Shown piece after piece: positions 1 through 7,218 of a DNA stretch of 16,177 nucleotides. Origin of the DNA: Desulfobulbaceae bacterium UBA5628 (GTDB taxonomy: Bacteria; Desulfobacterota; Desulfobulbia; Desulfobulbales; Desulfurivibrionaceae). Every line of letters starts with the position of its first letter. Positions within the stretch are counted from its first letter, which is position 1. The DNA lies in NCBI GenBank assembly GCA_002421565.1, contig DIKC01000042.1, forward strand, positions 1 to 16,177. The letters are read 5' to 3'. The notes below the pieces were generated by a model. It saw only the letters and a list, made by a program, of their open reading frames with translations. It made no database searches and was not told where the DNA came from. A program made the translations under genes and the position numbers.

Positions 1-444
1 AAGTACCTGAGCGGCGACAACCTTTTTGCCTCGATTCTGGCCGATCTGGCCGCTCCCCTGGTGGATTGGGGCTACCGCCGCGGCGAGGTGGAACGGCGGC
101 AAGGGGTGATGGCCGAGGAATTGGCCGCTTACACCCAAACCTTTCTGGTCGCTCTGGAAGAGGTGGAAAACGCCCTGGTTCTGGAAAAACAACATGCCGG
201 ACACCTGGCCCGGCTTGAGGAACGGCTGACCCTGGCCCGCGCCACCTTAAGCGAAACCCGCCATCGCTACCTGCAAGGGGTGACCGATTATCTGCCGGTA
301 CTCACCGCCCTGCAATCCTTGCAGGGCTTGGAACAGGATATTATCAGCCGCCGGGGGGAGCAGTTGCAGGCCCGTGTTCTCCTTTATCGCAGCCTGGGCG
401 GGGTTGCCATTGTTGATGATTCCGATTTACCGGAAAGGCCATGA
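1..444 (+). CDS. Outer-membrane efflux factor, TolC/NodT family (3' part only)
   Basis: The reading frame is open from base 1, so the true start lies upstream; only about 147 C-terminal residues are visible. They are rich in Ala, Leu, Glu and Arg in long amphipathic helices, as in the periplasmic coiled-coil barrel of TolC-type proteins. The segment ends in a typical family closing motif (LLYRSLGG), followed by a short tail. TolC-family trimers form the outer-membrane exit duct of tripartite pumps, and the next two genes encode the matching adaptor and RND pump, which supports the call. The stop codon overlaps the following ATG (ATGA), implying translational coupling. Whether it carries a lipoprotein signal, and what it exports, cannot be seen because the N-terminus is missing. 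Family assignment is fairly sure from context; exact subfamily is not. Confidence 0.8.
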   Translation, partial: KYLSGDNLFASILADLAAPLVDWGYRRGEVERRQGVMAEELAAYTQTFLVALEEVENALVLEKQHAGHLARLEERLTLARATLSETRHRYLQGVTDYLPVLTALQSLQGLEQDIISRRGEQLQARVLLYRSLGGVAIVDDSDLPERP

Positions 445-1658
445 CCATGCGTAAAATTCCCTTGAAATGGATAATTTCCGGCCTCCTGCCGCTACTGGCC
501 CTGGTTGTTGCCTTGGCTCTTTACGCCAACCGGCCCCGTTCCCAGAAGGCCCCGCCCCAGCGGATTATCCCCCTGGTCAAGACCGTGGTTCCGACGCTCC
601 GTAGCGAAACGGTGACGATCGAGGCCTTCGGCGCCGTGATTCCGGCCCGTCGGGTGCAGGTCATGGCCCAGGTGGAAGGGACGGTGATCGCCACCCATCC
701 GGGCCTGGTTCCGGGCGGGGTTATCGGGGCCGGGGAGGTGATGGTTCGGCTCAATCCCCTGGATTATGAGCTGCAAGTACGGGAACGAGAGGCGGAGGTG
801 GCCGAGGCCCGTTATCAACTGGAATTGGAAAAGGGCCGCCAGGTGGTGGCCGAGCGGGAATGGCATTTGTTCGAGGAAGAGGGCGGGCCGCTGCCCCCGG
901 ATAAAAGGCTGGCCCTGCGCGAACCGCACCTGGAAAACGCCCGCGCCCGGCTGGATGCGGCCGTAAGCCGGCTGACCGCCGCCGAAACCGCCCTGGAGCG
1001 CACCGTTCTGCGGGCGCCCTTCAATGCCCTGGTGCTTGAACAGGCCGCCGAAACCGGCCAGTTGATCGGTCGGCAAAGCCCGGTGGCCACCCTGGTGGAT
1101 ATCGACCGGTTTTGGGTGCAGGTGGCGCTGCCCACTGCCATGCTGCCCCGGATTATTCTCTCCGACCGGGAGGGAAATGGCGGCAGCAAGGCGCGGATCA
1201 TGCCGGAAGCCGCCGCCCGTAATAGTCAGCCCCGCCCTTGGTCCGGCCGGGTTTTCAAACTGCTGGGCGATCTCGATCCCGACGGCCGGATGGCGCGGCT
1301 GTTGCTGACCGTGGATGATCCCTTCCGCCTTCGCGCTTCCAACGGCAAGGGCGCCGCCGACCGGTTGTTGCTGGAAAGCTATGTCCGGGTGGAGATCGAG
1401 GCCGGGATAATCGAGAACGTCTTGGTCATCCCCCGAACCGCCCTGCGGGATCAGGACCGGGTCTGGCTGCTGGACCGGGAGGGCAGGCTGGCGGTGCGAC
1501 CGGCGGAGATTCTTTGGCGGCGGCCGGATGAATTGCTGGTTCGTTTTGCCTTCGAGCCCGGCGAAAAATTGATCGTCAGCCGCTTGCAGGCCCCCCTGCC
1601 CGGCATGGAACTGCGGGACGAGGCGGCCGTTCTGGCCGAGGGGAAGAATAAAAAATGA
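441..1658 (+). CDS. RND efflux periplasmic adaptor (membrane fusion protein, HlyD/AcrA family)
   Basis: This 405-residue protein links the inner-membrane RND pump to the outer-membrane duct. A single N-terminal hydrophobic segment (about residues 10-28) is a membrane anchor or uncleaved signal; no lipobox is seen. Next comes the first lipoyl half (about 60-110, with a PARRVQV strand and a VEGTV turn), an alpha-helical hairpin with strong heptad character (about 110-190), the second lipoyl half (LRAPFNALV, about 190-215), then beta-barrel and membrane-proximal domains. Two starts are possible. The ATG at 441 sits only 2 bases after the GGAAAGG ribosome site (432-438), whereas the ATG at 447 has 8-base spacing and may be the one used. 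It overlaps both neighbours by an ATGA-type junction, so the three genes are almost certainly one operon. Substrate is unknown. Confidence 0.9.
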   Translation: MTMRKIPLKWIISGLLPLLALVVALALYANRPRSQKAPPQRIIPLVKTVVPTLRSETVTIEAFGAVIPARRVQVMAQVEGTVIATHPGLVPGGVIGAGEVMVRLNPLDYELQVREREAEVAEARYQLELEKGRQVVAEREWHLFEEEGGPLPPDKRLALREPHLENARARLDAAVSRLTAAETALERTVLRAPFNALVLEQAAETGQLIGRQSPVATLVDIDRFWVQVALPTAMLPRIILSDREGNGGSKARIMPEAAARNSQPRPWSGRVFKLLGDLDPDGRMARLLLTVDDPFRLRASNGKGAADRLLLESYVRVEIEAGIIENVLVIPRTALRDQDRVWLLDREGRLAVRPAEILWRRPDELLVRFAFEPGEKLIVSRLQAPLPGMELRDEAAVLAEGKNKK

Positions 1659-4600
1659 TCTCCTGGATGGTTCACAACAAGGTGGCCGCCAATCTACTGA
1701 TGTTCGCCCTCCTGGTCGGCGGCGTCACCGCTGCCCTCAGCATCACCCAAGAGGTCTTTCCGGAATACGAACTGGACATCGTCAACATCTCGGTAAGTTA
1801 CCCCGGGGCCAGCCCGGAGGAAGTGGAGCGGGGGATCATTCTCGCGATCGAGGAGGAGATCAGGGGGCTGGAAAGCGTGGAGCGGATCACCGCCACCGCG
1901 TCCGAGGGCAGGGCCGCCTTGATGGTGGAATTGCTGGCCGGCCATGATCCCAACAAGGCGCTTCAGGACATCAAGAGCATGGTGGATCGGGTCAGTTCCC
2001 TGCCCGAGGACGCCGAGCGGCCGATTGTCAGCCTCCAGAGCCGGCGGCGGGAGGTGATCAGGCTTGCCTTTTACGGCGAACTTGACGAATGGACCCGCTA
2101 TGAGGCGGCCAATCTCATCCGCGAGGAACTGCTCGACCTGCCGGAGGTCAATCAGGTCGATCTCAGCGGGGTGCGGGAGCCGGAAATCCGGGTCGAAATT
2201 CCCCACCACCTGCTCCGCGCCCACGGCCTGACCCTGGGGGAAGTGGCCCAAGCGATCCGGGCCAGGGCCGTGGATCTGCCGGCCGGCGGGATCAAGACCG
2301 CGGCCGGCGAGATTCTCCTGCGCACCACCGAACGCCGGGATTTTGCCGAAGAATTCGCCTCGCTCGCCCTGCTCAGCAAAAAAGAGGGAGGCGAGGTGAT
2401 GCTGGGGGAAATCGCCCGGGTGCGCGACGGTTTTGCCGATACCGAACGGGAGGCCTACTACGAAGGGCAACCGGCGGTGCTTTTAAACGTCTTCCGCACC
2501 GGCGAGCAGACCCCGAAAAGCGTTTCCGACGCGGTTCGCGCCTATGTCGAGACGGTCAAGCCGAGCCTGCCGGCCGGTGCTTATCTTGATGTTTACCGCG
2601 ACCGTTACGATCTCTACCGCGACCGCCTGCATCTCCTGCTCGGCAACGGCTTTCTCGGCCTGACCCTGGTCATGCTGGCTCTGAGCCTCTTTCTCGCCCC
2701 CCGCCTCGCTTTCTGGGTGGCAATGGGGATTCCCATTTCGATTGTCGGTTCCTTTATCATTCTGCTCTTGATGGGCGGCACCATCAACATGGTCTCGATG
2801 TTCGCCTTTATCATCACCCTCGGCATTGTCGTTGATGATGCGATCGTGGTGGGGGAGAACATTTTTCACAAGCGGCAGCAGGGATTGCCGCCCTTGACCG
2901 CGGCGGTGGAAGGTATCAGGGAGATGGCCGCGCCGGTGCTGGTGGCGGTACTCACCAATATCATCGCCTTTATCCCCCTGCTGATGGTTACCGGCTCCAC
3001 CGGCCGTTTTTTTTCGGTGCTGCCGGCGGTGGTGATCGCGGTCTTTACCATTTCCCTGATCGAATGCCTGTTCGTACTCCCGGCCCACCTTTCCTATCAT
3101 GATGTCCGGCGGCCGGGGCGCCTGCTGCAACTGGTGGAAAAGCTGCCCCGCCGTTGCGGCGAGGGAATGGAAAATTTCGTCCAGCGCTACTTTGCGCCCC
3201 TGCTCAACTTTTCGCTTCACAACCGCCATCTGGTGGCGGCCGGCGCCCTGGCGGTGCTGATCGTCAGCTATGCCTATTGGGACAGCGGCTGGATCAGCTT
3301 TTCCTTCCGGCCCCAGATCGAGACCGACGTGGTCAGCGCCGAAATCGAATTGCCCTTTGGGGCGCCCATCGAGGATGTCCGCCGGATTGCCAAATTGGTG
3401 GAGGAGGGCGGCCGGCGGGTGGTGGAAAAATCCGGCGGCCGGGAGATCCTTGTGGGGGTAATGACCGACATCGGCCGGGGCGGCGGCCATACCGCCGAGG
3501 TCTCCTTTACCCTGGTTTCCCAGAATCGGCGGGAGATCACGACCAGGGAGTTCAGCAATCGCTGGCGCCGGGAAGTGGGCGAGGTGGCCGGCCTGGAAAG
3601 ATTGTTTTTCGACTACCTGGCCGGGCCGGGCGGGTCGGCGGCGATCAACGTCGAGTTGAGCCATCCCGATCCCCGCACCCTGGAGGAAGCAGCCTCCGCT
3701 CTCGCCGCCCATTTGGGGGATTACACCGGGGTGATCGATATCAACGACGGCTTTGCCCGGGGCAAGCCCCAGCTTGATTTTACCATCCAGCCGGCCGGCC
3801 GGGCCTTGGGGCTGACCGCCCGCGAACTGGGCAGCCAGGTGCGGCACGCCTTCTTCGGGGCCGAGGCCTTCCGTCAACAGCGGGGCCGGGATGAGGTCAA
3901 GGTGATGGTGCGGCTGCCCGAGGAGGAGCGGCGGTCGCTGTTCAACCTGGAGCAATTGCTGATTCGCACCCCGGCCGGGGGCGAGGCGCCGCTGGCCGAG
4001 GCGGCGGCGATCAACCGTAACCGGGCCTACACCGAAATCAACCGGGTGGACGGCAAGCGGGTGCTCAATGTCACCGCCAGCGTCCTGCCCGCCCTGGCCA
4101 ATGAAAACCGGGTGCTGGCCGCGGTCAGGAATGATTTTATGCCGGTGCTGGCCGCCCGGCATGTCGGCCTGAGCTATTCCTTTGCCGGCCAGCAACGGGA
4201 GCAGCGGATCGCCCTGAACGATCTTTTCAAGAGCATGCTTTATGTGATGCCCGGCATCTTCTGTCTGCTGGCGATCCCGATGCGCAGTTATATCCTGCCC
4301 TTGCTGGTGATGGTCAGCATTCCCTTCGGTCTGGTCAGCGCCATGCTCGGCCACCTGATCATGGGCTACAATTTCAGCATCATCAGTGTCTTCGGGATGA
4401 TCGCGCTTTGCGGGGTGGTGATCAACGGCGGCCTGGTCTTCATGATCACCGCCAACAATTTATATAACGAAGGGGCGCCGCCGCTGGAGGCCGCCTTCCG
4501 GGCTTCGATCCGGCGTTTCCGCCCGATCGTGCTCACCGCCTTCACCACCTTTGCCGGGTTGGCCCCGATGATCTTCGAGTCCTCGGTGCAGGCCCGTTTC

Positions 4601-4765
4601 CTGATTCCCATGGCCATTTCCCTGGGCTACGGGATTCTTTTTACCACCGGGGTGGTGCTGCTGCTGATGCCGGTGCTTTTTGTCGTCTATCATGACCTGC
4701 GCGCCATTTTCGGCCGGGACAAGGCGGATATGGCCAGCGAAGAGCACACGGTGGAGCAGTATTAA
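1655..4765 (+). CDS. RND-family inner-membrane efflux permease (AcrB/HAE1-like)
   Basis: At 1036 residues this is full length for a proton-driven RND pump. Layout is TM1 (about 10-30), a periplasmic porter domain, TM2-6 (about 330-475), TM7 (about 530-548), a second porter and docking domain, and TM8-12 (about 860-1015). TM4 carries the conserved acidic pair D394-D395 (IVVDDAIVV) that relays protons in AcrB (D407/D408). The TM10 position equivalent to AcrB Lys940 is Asn924, followed by Gly925-Gly926 (VVINGGLVF), so the AcrB-type lysine is absent. The N-terminus (WMVHNKVAANLLM) and the FPEYELDIV motif are typical of the many uncharacterised proteobacterial RND pumps. It is translationally coupled to the adaptor gene and followed by a strong terminator. 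Substrate cannot be predicted. Confidence 0.93.
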   Translation: MISWMVHNKVAANLLMFALLVGGVTAALSITQEVFPEYELDIVNISVSYPGASPEEVERGIILAIEEEIRGLESVERITATASEGRAALMVELLAGHDPNKALQDIKSMVDRVSSLPEDAERPIVSLQSRRREVIRLAFYGELDEWTRYEAANLIREELLDLPEVNQVDLSGVREPEIRVEIPHHLLRAHGLTLGEVAQAIRARAVDLPAGGIKTAAGEILLRTTERRDFAEEFASLALLSKKEGGEVMLGEIARVRDGFADTEREAYYEGQPAVLLNVFRTGEQTPKSVSDAVRAYVETVKPSLPAGAYLDVYRDRYDLYRDRLHLLLGNGFLGLTLVMLALSLFLAPRLAFWVAMGIPISIVGSFIILLLMGGTINMVSMFAFIITLGIVVDDAIVVGENIFHKRQQGLPPLTAAVEGIREMAAPVLVAVLTNIIAFIPLLMVTGSTGRFFSVLPAVVIAVFTISLIECLFVLPAHLSYHDVRRPGRLLQLVEKLPRRCGEGMENFVQRYFAPLLNFSLHNRHLVAAGALAVLIVSYAYWDSGWISFSFRPQIETDVVSAEIELPFGAPIEDVRRIAKLVEEGGRRVVEKSGGREILVGVMTDIGRGGGHTAEVSFTLVSQNRREITTREFSNRWRREVGEVAGLERLFFDYLAGPGGSAAINVELSHPDPRTLEEAASALAAHLGDYTGVIDINDGFARGKPQLDFTIQPAGRALGLTARELGSQVRHAFFGAEAFRQQRGRDEVKVMVRLPEEERRSLFNLEQLLIRTPAGGEAPLAEAAAINRNRAYTEINRVDGKRVLNVTASVLPALANENRVLAAVRNDFMPVLAARHVGLSYSFAGQQREQRIALNDLFKSMLYVMPGIFCLLAIPMRSYILPLLVMVSIPFGLVSAMLGHLIMGYNFSIISVFGMIALCGVVINGGLVFMITANNLYNEGAPPLEAAFRASIRRFRPIVLTAFTTFAGLAPMIFESSVQARFLIPMAISLGYGILFTTGVVLLLMPVLFVVYHDLRAIFGRDKADMASEEHTVEQY

Positions 4766-4770
4766 CGAAA

Positions 4771-4810
4771 AAAAGGCCTGCCGATTTGTCTCGGCAAGCC
4801 TTTTGTTGTT
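4771..4810. terminator. Bidirectional intrinsic terminator between the RND operon and tRNA-His
   Basis: A 14-bp stem (4771-4784 with 4791-4804, one C-A mismatch) surrounds a 6-base loop. The right arm ends in TTTT and continues TTGTTGTT, giving a U-tract for plus-strand transcripts. The left arm is preceded by a run of A, which becomes an even longer U-tract for the minus strand, where the convergent tRNA-His ends 10 bases earlier. One hairpin therefore plausibly ends both transcripts. Confidence 0.88.
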
Positions 4811-4813
4811 AGG

Positions 4814-4891
4814 TGGGGTGAGCGATGGGACTTGAACCCACGACCTCCGAGGCCACAACCCGGTGCTACCACCAGCTGAGCTACGCTCACC
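4814..4891 (-). tRNA. tRNA-His (anticodon GTG)
   Basis: On the minus strand this folds as a full cloverleaf. The seven-base acceptor stem (GTGAGCG with CGCTCAC) pairs perfectly, plus the extra 5' G(-1) opposite discriminator C73 that marks histidine tRNAs. The D arm starts GCTCAG. The anticodon stem has one G-T wobble around loop TTGTGGC, giving anticodon GTG. The T arm has loop TTCAAGT. The 3' CCA is encoded (4814-4816 as its complement). A near-consensus sigma-70 promoter lies just upstream and a terminator directly downstream, so it is probably a monocistronic tRNA gene. Weak point: the innermost D-stem pair is mismatched. Confidence 0.96.
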
Positions 4892-4927
4892 ATGCCCCGG
4901 CGCTGAATGGTGCGCCGGAAAGCGCCC

Positions 4928-4956
4928 CTTATACCCAATCGCCCCTTTTTTGGCAA
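4928..4956 (-). promoter_or_regulatory. Sigma-70 promoter for tRNA-His
   Basis: Read on the minus strand: TTGCCA (-35, 4951-4956), a 17-base spacer, then TATAAG (-10, 4928-4933). Each hexamer matches consensus at 5 of 6 positions. Transcription would start near 4921, in a GC-rich discriminator of the kind common in stable-RNA promoters, about 30 bases before the mature tRNA 5' end. A short 7-bp hairpin (4897-4903 with 4912-4918) lies in the leader and would be removed by tRNA processing. Confidence 0.75.
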
Positions 4957-4975
4957 GGACAAAAGAACGCCCCGG

Positions 4976-5638
4976 TTATACCTCGCGACCGCAGTGTTTG
5001 CAGACCTTGGCCTGGTTTTTGATGATTTCGGCGCAGGCCTGGCATTCCTTGAGATGGTTGCGGCGCAGCACCTCGATGATCGCCATATTGACCTGCTGCT
5101 CCAAGTCGGAATGGCGGAAGGTGTGGTTGCGCAGGGGATCGATGCAGGCAGGGTCGCTCAATTCAGCCAGCAGTTCGCAGGCCCGTTTGCGCAGGGCCAG
5201 CTCGGCATGTTCGTCGGTGAGCAGGTAAAGCGCCGGTTCCAGGTCTTTTTCCGCCACGCAGGTTGCCAGCTTGGCCTCCGCCTCTTTTTCCCTGGCATGC
5301 CGGACATTGGTTTTCCCCAGCGCCTCAACGTCGATTTCCGAGCCCTTAAAGGCATTCTGGCCGCCCACCATCATCGCCTCGCCCTTTTCCTCGCCGGGCA
5401 GCAGGATATAGCGGCAGGAGGCGGCATGGCCGTATCGCTCCTCGAATTTCTCCCAGCTTGAGGTGTAAAGCTTGCATTCGTCGTTCAAACAGATGAAAAT
5501 AACATCGGTTCCCCAGCCCAGCCCGTCGCCCACATGAAAAGGGGGGGCGTTGCAGCAGGAGAGCCGCTGGCCGCAATGGGGGCAATGGTGTTCTTCCCGC
5601 GCCAGGCGCAGGCAACGTTCGGTCTTATCTTCGATCAT
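4976..5638 (-). CDS. Uncharacterised protein with N- and C-terminal zinc ribbons
   Basis: This 220-residue soluble protein has no signal peptide. The N-terminal region carries C19-x2-C22 and C50-x4-C55, a four-cysteine zinc ribbon reminiscent of ogr/Delta-type fingers, with an extra C28-C29 pair between. The middle (about 110-195) is charged and helical, resembling a short HEAT-like repeat region. The C-terminus has a second ribbon, C199-x2-C202 and C213-x2-C216 (CKHCG), of the small zinc-ribbon type often found at protein ends. The start is supported by AAAGGAG 9 bases upstream of the ATG. It lies divergently 51 bases from the M48 protease gene and upstream of tRNA-His in the same direction, with no terminator between. 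I do not recognise a characterised homologue; binding to nucleic acid or to a protein partner is possible but unproven. Confidence 0.85.
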   Translation of the reverse strand: MIEDKTERCLRLAREEHHCPHCGQRLSCCNAPPFHVGDGLGWGTDVIFICLNDECKLYTSSWEKFEERYGHAASCRYILLPGEEKGEAMMVGGQNAFKGSEIDVEALGKTNVRHAREKEAEAKLATCVAEKDLEPALYLLTDEHAELALRKRACELLAELSDPACIDPLRNHTFRHSDLEQQVNMAIIEVLRRNHLKECQACAEIIKNQAKVCKHCGREV

Positions 5639-5683
5639 GAAAAAAATCTCCTTTGGGAAATGGGATAACTGCGACAGGAGGCT

Positions 5684-5712
5684 ACATTAATGCAGAAGCC
5701 TGATCCGGTCAA
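5684..5712 (-). promoter_or_regulatory. Candidate promoter for the two-zinc-ribbon gene
   Basis: On the minus strand TTGACC (-35, 5707-5712) and TAATGT (-10, 5684-5689) are spaced by 17 bases. The -35 is 5 of 6 to consensus and the -10 only about 3 of 6. The element overlaps the start codon and first codons of the divergent M48 gene, since the gap between the two genes is only 51 bases and already holds both ribosome-binding sites. Confidence 0.35.
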
Positions 5713-7063
5713 TGGTCGGCCCTCTATTTTGCCCGGCGGTGCCCTTGCCCTCTGCACCCGGCGGCAATTCCTCGCCCTGAGCGCCCTTTCGGCTGCCGGC
5801 TGGTTGAGCGGCTGCGCGGTCAATCCGGTGAGCGGCAGCCGCCAGTTGCTCCTGCTTTCCGAAGGCGACGAAATTCGCCTGGACCGCGAACACGGCCCCC
5901 ATCAGTTTTCCGCCGATTACGGCAAATCCCAGGACGCGGCCTTAAACCGATATCTCAACGATACCGGCCGGGCCTTGGCGGCCCGCACCCATCGGCCGGA
6001 AATGCCCTACTCATTTCAGGCGGTCAATGCCACCTATGTCAATGCCTACGCCTTCCCCGGCGGCACCGTCGCCGTCACCCGCGGGATTCTTCTGGCTCTG
6101 GACAACGAGGCGGAACTGGCCGCCCTCCTCGGCCATGAGCTGGGCCATGTCAATGCCCGCCATGCCGCCTCCCGGATGACCAAGGGGATGATCGGCCAGT
6201 TGCTGGTGACCGGGGCCGGACTTTACGCCCGCCAAGGTCTGGGGCCGCAGTACGCGGAACTGACCGAACAACTGGGAATGCTGGGGGCGGGGGTGCTGCT
6301 CGCCTCCTACAGCCGGGAAGACGAGCGGGAGGCGGATCGGCTGGGCATGGAATACATGGTGCGGGGCGGCTACAACCCCCAAGGGATGGTGCAATTGATG
6401 GCCATGCTTCAAGAGCAGGCCAAGAAACGGCCCAGCGCCCTGGAATTGATGTTCGCCACCCATCCGATGAGCGACGAACGCTACCGCACCGCCGTCGAGA
6501 TGGCCTCCGGTCAGTACCGGAACGCGGCCGCGCTGCCTCTCCAGCGGGAGCGCTATCAGGATAATACCGCGACCCTGCGGGCGATGAAGCCGGCCATTGA
6601 GGCGATTCAGGCCGGGGACGAAGCCCTGGCCAAGAAGGATTACCCCACCGCCGAAGCCAAACTGCGGGAGGCCCTGCGCCTGGCCCCCTCCGATTACACC
6701 GCCCTGGTGCTGATGGCCAAGTGCCAACTGGCCCAGAATCGGCCCAAGGAGGCGGCCCGCTATGCCGAACTGGCCCGTCAGGCATATCCGGAAGAGGCCC
6801 AATCCAGTCATTTGAAAGGGATCGCAGCCCTCCAGTTAAAGGATTATGGCGCGGCCCTGGCCGCCTTTCAAACCGCGGAGCGGCGTTTGCCGGGCAATCC
6901 CAATACCCTGTTCTATCTGGGCGCCGCCCATGAGGGGATGGGGCAGCGGCAGCCGGCCGCCGAATATTACCGGCGTTTTCTGGCCGTCGGCCAGGAGGGC
7001 GACCGCCCCCGTCACGCCTATCAGCGTCTGGTCGAATGGGGCTATCTCCGGCCCGGCAGGTAA
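5690..7063 (+). CDS. M48-family metalloprotease lipoprotein with C-terminal TPRs (BepA/YfgC-like)
   Basis: A 457-residue predicted periplasmic zinc protease. The N-terminus has a twin-arginine motif (TRRQFLAL, R24-R25), a hydrophobic stretch and a lipobox LSGC with Cys42, so it looks like a Tat-exported lipoprotein. The peptidase domain has the HELGH zinc motif (149-153), the downstream glutamate-bearing EREAD motif (about 212-216) and a conserved THP motif near 262-264. From about residue 305 onward are about three tetratricopeptide-like repeats, the architecture of E. coli BepA, which degrades or assists stalled outer-membrane proteins. AGGAGG (5676-5681) lies 8 bases before the ATG, which supports this start despite the rather long region before the RR motif. 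It is probably transcribed alone. Family assignment is firm; a BepA-like role is inference. Confidence 0.92.
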   Translation: MQKPDPVNGRPSILPGGALALCTRRQFLALSALSAAGWLSGCAVNPVSGSRQLLLLSEGDEIRLDREHGPHQFSADYGKSQDAALNRYLNDTGRALAARTHRPEMPYSFQAVNATYVNAYAFPGGTVAVTRGILLALDNEAELAALLGHELGHVNARHAASRMTKGMIGQLLVTGAGLYARQGLGPQYAELTEQLGMLGAGVLLASYSREDEREADRLGMEYMVRGGYNPQGMVQLMAMLQEQAKKRPSALELMFATHPMSDERYRTAVEMASGQYRNAAALPLQRERYQDNTATLRAMKPAIEAIQAGDEALAKKDYPTAEAKLREALRLAPSDYTALVLMAKCQLAQNRPKEAARYAELARQAYPEEAQSSHLKGIAALQLKDYGAALAAFQTAERRLPGNPNTLFYLGAAHEGMGQRQPAAEYYRRFLAVGQEGDRPRHAYQRLVEWGYLRPGR

Positions 7064-7069
7064 AATACG

Positions 7070-7098
7070 TTGACTTTTGGAGGCGGGCTCATTAAAAG
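7070..7098 (+). promoter_or_regulatory. Candidate sigma-70 promoter upstream of purM
   Basis: TTGACT (7070-7075) and TAAAAG (7093-7098) are separated by 17 bases, 7 bases after the M48 stop codon. The -35 is near consensus and the -10 is weak. Transcription would begin near 7105, giving a leader of roughly 115 bases before the purM ATG. Confidence 0.45.
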
Positions 7099-7100
7099 AT

Positions 7101-7145
7101 GGGGCCGTAACCGCACCTCATGCGGGCAGGATCGGCGCCCCTTTT
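7101..7145 (+). terminator. Terminator-like hairpin between the M48 protease gene and purM
   Basis: GGGGC (7101-7105) can pair with GCCCC (7137-7141), followed by TTTT (7142-7145). An inner stem CCGCA/TGCGG (7111-7115 with 7121-7125, 5-base loop) stacks within. It could end the M48 transcript or act as an attenuator in the purM leader. The U-tract is short, so strength is doubtful. Confidence 0.35.
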
Positions 7146-7218
7146 GGCGGCCGTTTCCCGGCCCGGCCGGCAGTCGCCCTTGGGTCCTAACTCTTCATAA
7201 TTGAGCGTAAAAGATCAT

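Noticed and set aside
2483..4354. A 623-codon minus-strand open frame inside the RND permease gene
   Set aside because: It is the same GC-driven antisense artefact; the translation is His/Gln/Gly-rich with no domain.
4814..4891. tRNA gene used as an integration site for a mobile element
   Set aside because: No integrase, no repeated tRNA 3' end and no composition shift were seen next to it.
4907..5461. Plus-strand open frame opposite the zinc-ribbon gene
   Set aside because: The minus-strand frame has a good ribosome site and two conserved Cys4 motifs; the plus-strand frame starts in the tRNA leader and has neither.
7101..7200. ZTP, purine riboswitch, 4.5S or 6S RNA in the purM leader
   Set aside because: None of the conserved strings I know for these RNAs is present; only generic GC-rich hairpins are visible.
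7201..7218. TTG at 7201 as the purM start
   Set aside because: It has no ribosome site, and the extra six residues lie outside the conserved PurM start region; ATG 7219 fits better.
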